From NCBI RefSeq assembly GCF_002975435.1, contig NZ_PCPT01000009.1, positions 62,001 to 126,000 of the forward strand: 64,000 nucleotides of DNA, in the 5' to 3' direction. The stretch comes from Arthrobacter sp. MYb227 (lineage in GTDB: Bacteria; Actinomycetota; Actinomycetes; Actinomycetales; Micrococcaceae). Position numbers and translations under genes: made by a program. Shown here piece after piece: positions 61,929-64,000 of this stretch. The notes under the pieces are model-generated. The model ran no database searches, had not been told where the DNA came from, and saw only the letters and a program-made list of their open reading frames with translations. Numbering within the stretch: position 1 is the first letter of the stretch; every line of letters starts with the position of its first letter.

Positions 61929-64000
61929 TTATAGCGGGGGGATCTTGAATCCCATATCCGTGTAGCCAGCTCTGCGTTTTGACCAAGAGGAGGCGAGCAC
62001 CGGTGTGAGCACGTCGTGATAATCGTGGACTACTGCCACTTCCTTGCCCGGGTGTGAACGAGTCACGCGGCCAACATACTGCACCAGACGTCCCTTGAAG
62101 GAAATCGGCGCGGCAAGGAATAAGGTATCTAGTGCAGGTGCGTCAAAGCCTTCACCAATCAACGAACCGGTACCCAAAACCACGATAGGTGAGCTCGCGG
62201 CTCGAGCCTCAATACCGGCAATGGAAGCGACACGCTCCTTGCTCGTAAGCTCACCGGTAAGAACCACCGGGGTGATTCCGCGCGCTAGCAGCCCCTCGGC
62301 CAATAGCTCTAAATGGTTTTTCCAGGTGGAAAGCACCAAGGCCTTGGCTCCTGCAGCGTAGGCAGCAGAAATATCATCAACAAGTTGGTTCAAACGGGCC
62401 GGATCAGCAATGAGATCCCTATAGATTTCGTGAAGACCACCGGGTGCCACCGGGCTTGCCTCACCTTGATAGTTGAATGATGTTTCATGGACCTTGAGTT
62501 CAAGCGCGGGTACCGCAACCGAGGCAGAATCTTCAGGTAGCTGACCCGGACGTAGTGAGGCGAACTCATGGGTTTGGGTTCCAAGCTGATGGAAGATCAA
62601 CTCTTCAAGACCATCTCGGCGATATGGTGTTGCGGTAAGCCCAAGCCAGTAGGCGGCCGGAATCTGGTTCATCACCTGAGTGAAAGCAGCAGCCGGAACG
62701 TGGTGGCATTCATCGACGATAACCTGCCCGTAACCGGAAGATAACTCGGCAACATTCTTCTTACGGGCAAGGGTAGGCAGCAAGGCGACGTCAATGGAAC
62801 CGCCTAATTTAGTTCTCCCACCACCTAATTGTCCGGCTTTCACTCCCAACAGCGCGAGCACTTGGGCGCGCCACTGATCGGCAAGAGCCTTACGATCAAC
62901 AAGGATCAGGGTGCTGGTCTTTCGTGCCGCGGCAACTGCCAGAGCCATGACAGTTTTTCCGGAACCAGGAGCCGCGACAATGAGTGAAAGGTCGTGTGCC
63001 AGGGCGTGGTCAACCGCGGCTTGCTGGCCGGAACGCAGCGCACCGGAAAAGACGAATTCTTGCGCCAACCCATGGTCCCTGTTGTCTGTGAGCTCTAGGG
63101 TGCTGCCGGCGCTTTGCACTAATTCTTCGAGAAGGGGCAAAACTCCGCGGGGGAGTACTAGATTCCCTTCGAGAGTTTCATCGTAACTGGTGAGAAAACG
63201 TGGAGTATCCCAGATGGAGCGGCGTTGCCGTTGTTTTTCGTAGAACAGTGGGTTGGGTAAGGATGCTGCATGTTTTAAAGCGCTCACCATGGCCGGGCCC
63301 AGATCATCCGCCTGCACGGTAATCCGCGAATCAATCTGTGCATGCACCAATGCTGCGGTACGTGGGGCAATTTTCGTGGCCACGGGCGTGCGGAAACGTG
63401 TTTTAGCTCCGGTAATCGGGGCAGGCAACCTACGAATGAGGCGAAGTAGCTCGGCGGGTGACAGCCGTCCAAGGGTTGAAAGATAGGCCCACTGATCGTC
63501 ATAGGGCTCTAAGGTGCTGGTGTCCAAGAAGAGTGTTGTCCCGTGTAAGCGTCGCTTTCCATTGAGCGGAGCCGCAATGAGATTTCCCATGCCTTTGCCG
63601 GTATGCCGATCCTGAGATGGAAATAAACGGTCATAGGATTTTAGTGACATCGATCCACGAATGTTCATGGCCTCGGTTAATAGCCCACTGGCGAGTGCTC
63701 GTGCATCTACCGCTTGAACTTCCGAACTAAAGAATATCCACACATGTGCTCCACGTCCGGACTGCGATATTTCTAGGGCCGCCGGAATCTGAAAATATCG
63801 GGCCGCCTTGGTGTAAGCCAACGCATCGAGTAATGCTGCGGAGCCATCAAAGTCGGCGGCAATAAAGTAGCAACCGTCATTATTTGTTAACGGGTAGAGC
63901 CCCAGATGTTCGGAACCGCGAAGGTGTGCCTCGATGGCACGGGGAGTCAAGCGCAGATAATTTGCGTTTTCCCGGTCCATCCATTTGCGCCAACCACCTG
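61929..64000 (-). CDS. Primase-helicase fusion of the TOTE conflict-system type (5' end outside window)
   Basis: The frame is open to the right edge, so at least the first residues are missing. The visible 690 residues have two parts. The N-terminal third resembles the archaeo-eukaryotic-type primase domain of TOTE systems: LTPRAIEAHLRG, CYFIAADFDG (DxD), EISQSGRGAHVWIFF, RLFPSQDRHTGKGMGNLIAAPL. The rest is a superfamily 2 helicase: LIVAAPGSGKTVMALAVA (motif I), VIVDECHH (DECH box), LGLTATPYRRDG (III), VLGTGSLIGEGFDAPALDTLFLA and GRLVQYVGRVTRSH (VI). Known relatives are proposed to counter invasive DNA. The in-frame ATG at 63980 is probably internal. Confidence 0.85.
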   Translation of the reverse strand, partial: GGWRKWMDRENANYLRLTPRAIEAHLRGSEHLGLYPLTNNDGCYFIAADFDGSAALLDALAYTKAARYFQIPAALEISQSGRGAHVWIFFSSEVQAVDARALASGLLTEAMNIRGSMSLKSYDRLFPSQDRHTGKGMGNLIAAPLNGKRRLHGTTLFLDTSTLEPYDDQWAYLSTLGRLSPAELLRLIRRLPAPITGAKTRFRTPVATKIAPRTAALVHAQIDSRITVQADDLGPAMVSALKHAASLPNPLFYEKQRQRRSIWDTPRFLTSYDETLEGNLVLPRGVLPLLEELVQSAGSTLELTDNRDHGLAQEFVFSGALRSGQQAAVDHALAHDLSLIVAAPGSGKTVMALAVAAARKTSTLILVDRKALADQWRAQVLALLGVKAGQLGGGRTKLGGSIDVALLPTLARKKNVAELSSGYGQVIVDECHHVPAAAFTQVMNQIPAAYWLGLTATPYRRDGLEELIFHQLGTQTHEFASLRPGQLPEDSASVAVPALELKVHETSFNYQGEASPVAPGGLHEIYRDLIADPARLNQLVDDISAAYAAGAKALVLSTWKNHLELLAEGLLARGITPVVLTGELTSKERVASIAGIEARAASSPIVVLGTGSLIGEGFDAPALDTLFLAAPISFKGRLVQYVGRVTRSHPGKEVAVVHDYHDVLTPVLASSWSKRRAGYTDMGFKIPPL

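Noticed and set aside
1-64000. CRISPR arrays, prophage genes, IS elements, rRNA operons
   Set aside because: No regularly spaced repeats, transposase, integrase or structural phage genes, and no rRNA signatures were found. The only repeats are the coding tandem repeats and hairpins listed.

Overview
The window is chromosomal DNA from a high-GC Gram-positive bacterium, most likely a Micrococcaceae (Arthrobacter/Glutamicibacter-type) actinobacterium. This rests on gene content: separate purS, purQ and short purL, a RamB-type regulator near the glyoxylate genes, a DUF222-HNH protein, a 2-domain universal stress protein, GTG/TTG starts, and the small actinobacterial SRP RNA with dnaX and tRNA-Ser(GGA). 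Species cannot be fixed from sequence alone. Nearly all of the window reads as ordinary, dense chromosomal gene order; no phage, IS element, rRNA or CRISPR array is visible.

Layout. 1-300: end of an ATPase gene. 367-3685: purSQL (minus). 3887-8304: a ychJ gene, a secreted M14 carboxypeptidase, a gene-poor AT-richer stretch, and a decayed second copy of the ychJ end. 8305-14197: alanine dehydrogenase, an MDR-type oxidoreductase, a CPA1 Na+/H+ antiporter and an amidohydrolase. 14312-18301: CitM-type citrate transporter divergent from its probable CitA/CitB two-component system. 18329-21150: SSI-like lipoprotein, 3-methyladenine glycosylase-family protein, aspartokinase. 21470-23541: two-gene ABC exporter. 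23584-31017: recR, dnaX, gluQ, SRP RNA, a DUF222-HNH protein and tRNA-Ser. 31250-34446: response regulator, Hpt-like protein and membrane histidine kinase. 34581-41332: 2OG oxygenase, VapB-like and LytR_C proteins, DsbA-family oxidoreductase, amino acid permease, YoaK, MFS exporter.

41591-49214 is the glyoxylate-shunt region: aceB and aceA (minus), a dTMP-kinase-like protein, a frameshifted PH-domain gene, an MFS carrier and the RamB-like regulator. A 15-nt motif is shared exactly by the aceA and ramB upstream regions, which fits RamB control of both. 49438-57375 is a divergent polyol/sugar catabolic locus: SorC-family regulator, xylulokinase and HAD phosphatase on minus; polyol dehydrogenase and a ribose-type ABC importer (ATPase, permease, binding lipoprotein) on plus. 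57726-61866 holds a universal stress protein, a sialidase without signal peptide, a histidine phosphatase and an SDR. The window ends in a primase-helicase fusion of the type found in TOTE conflict systems, cut by the window edge; this is the strongest candidate for an accessory defence-like system here, although its partners (if any) lie outside.

Main oddities: the ychJ end repeat flanking the peptidase, the PH-domain frameshift, a histidine-less Hpt protein, the shared ace/ramB motif, very long low-complexity tails on DnaX and RecR, and the terminal primase-helicase gene.
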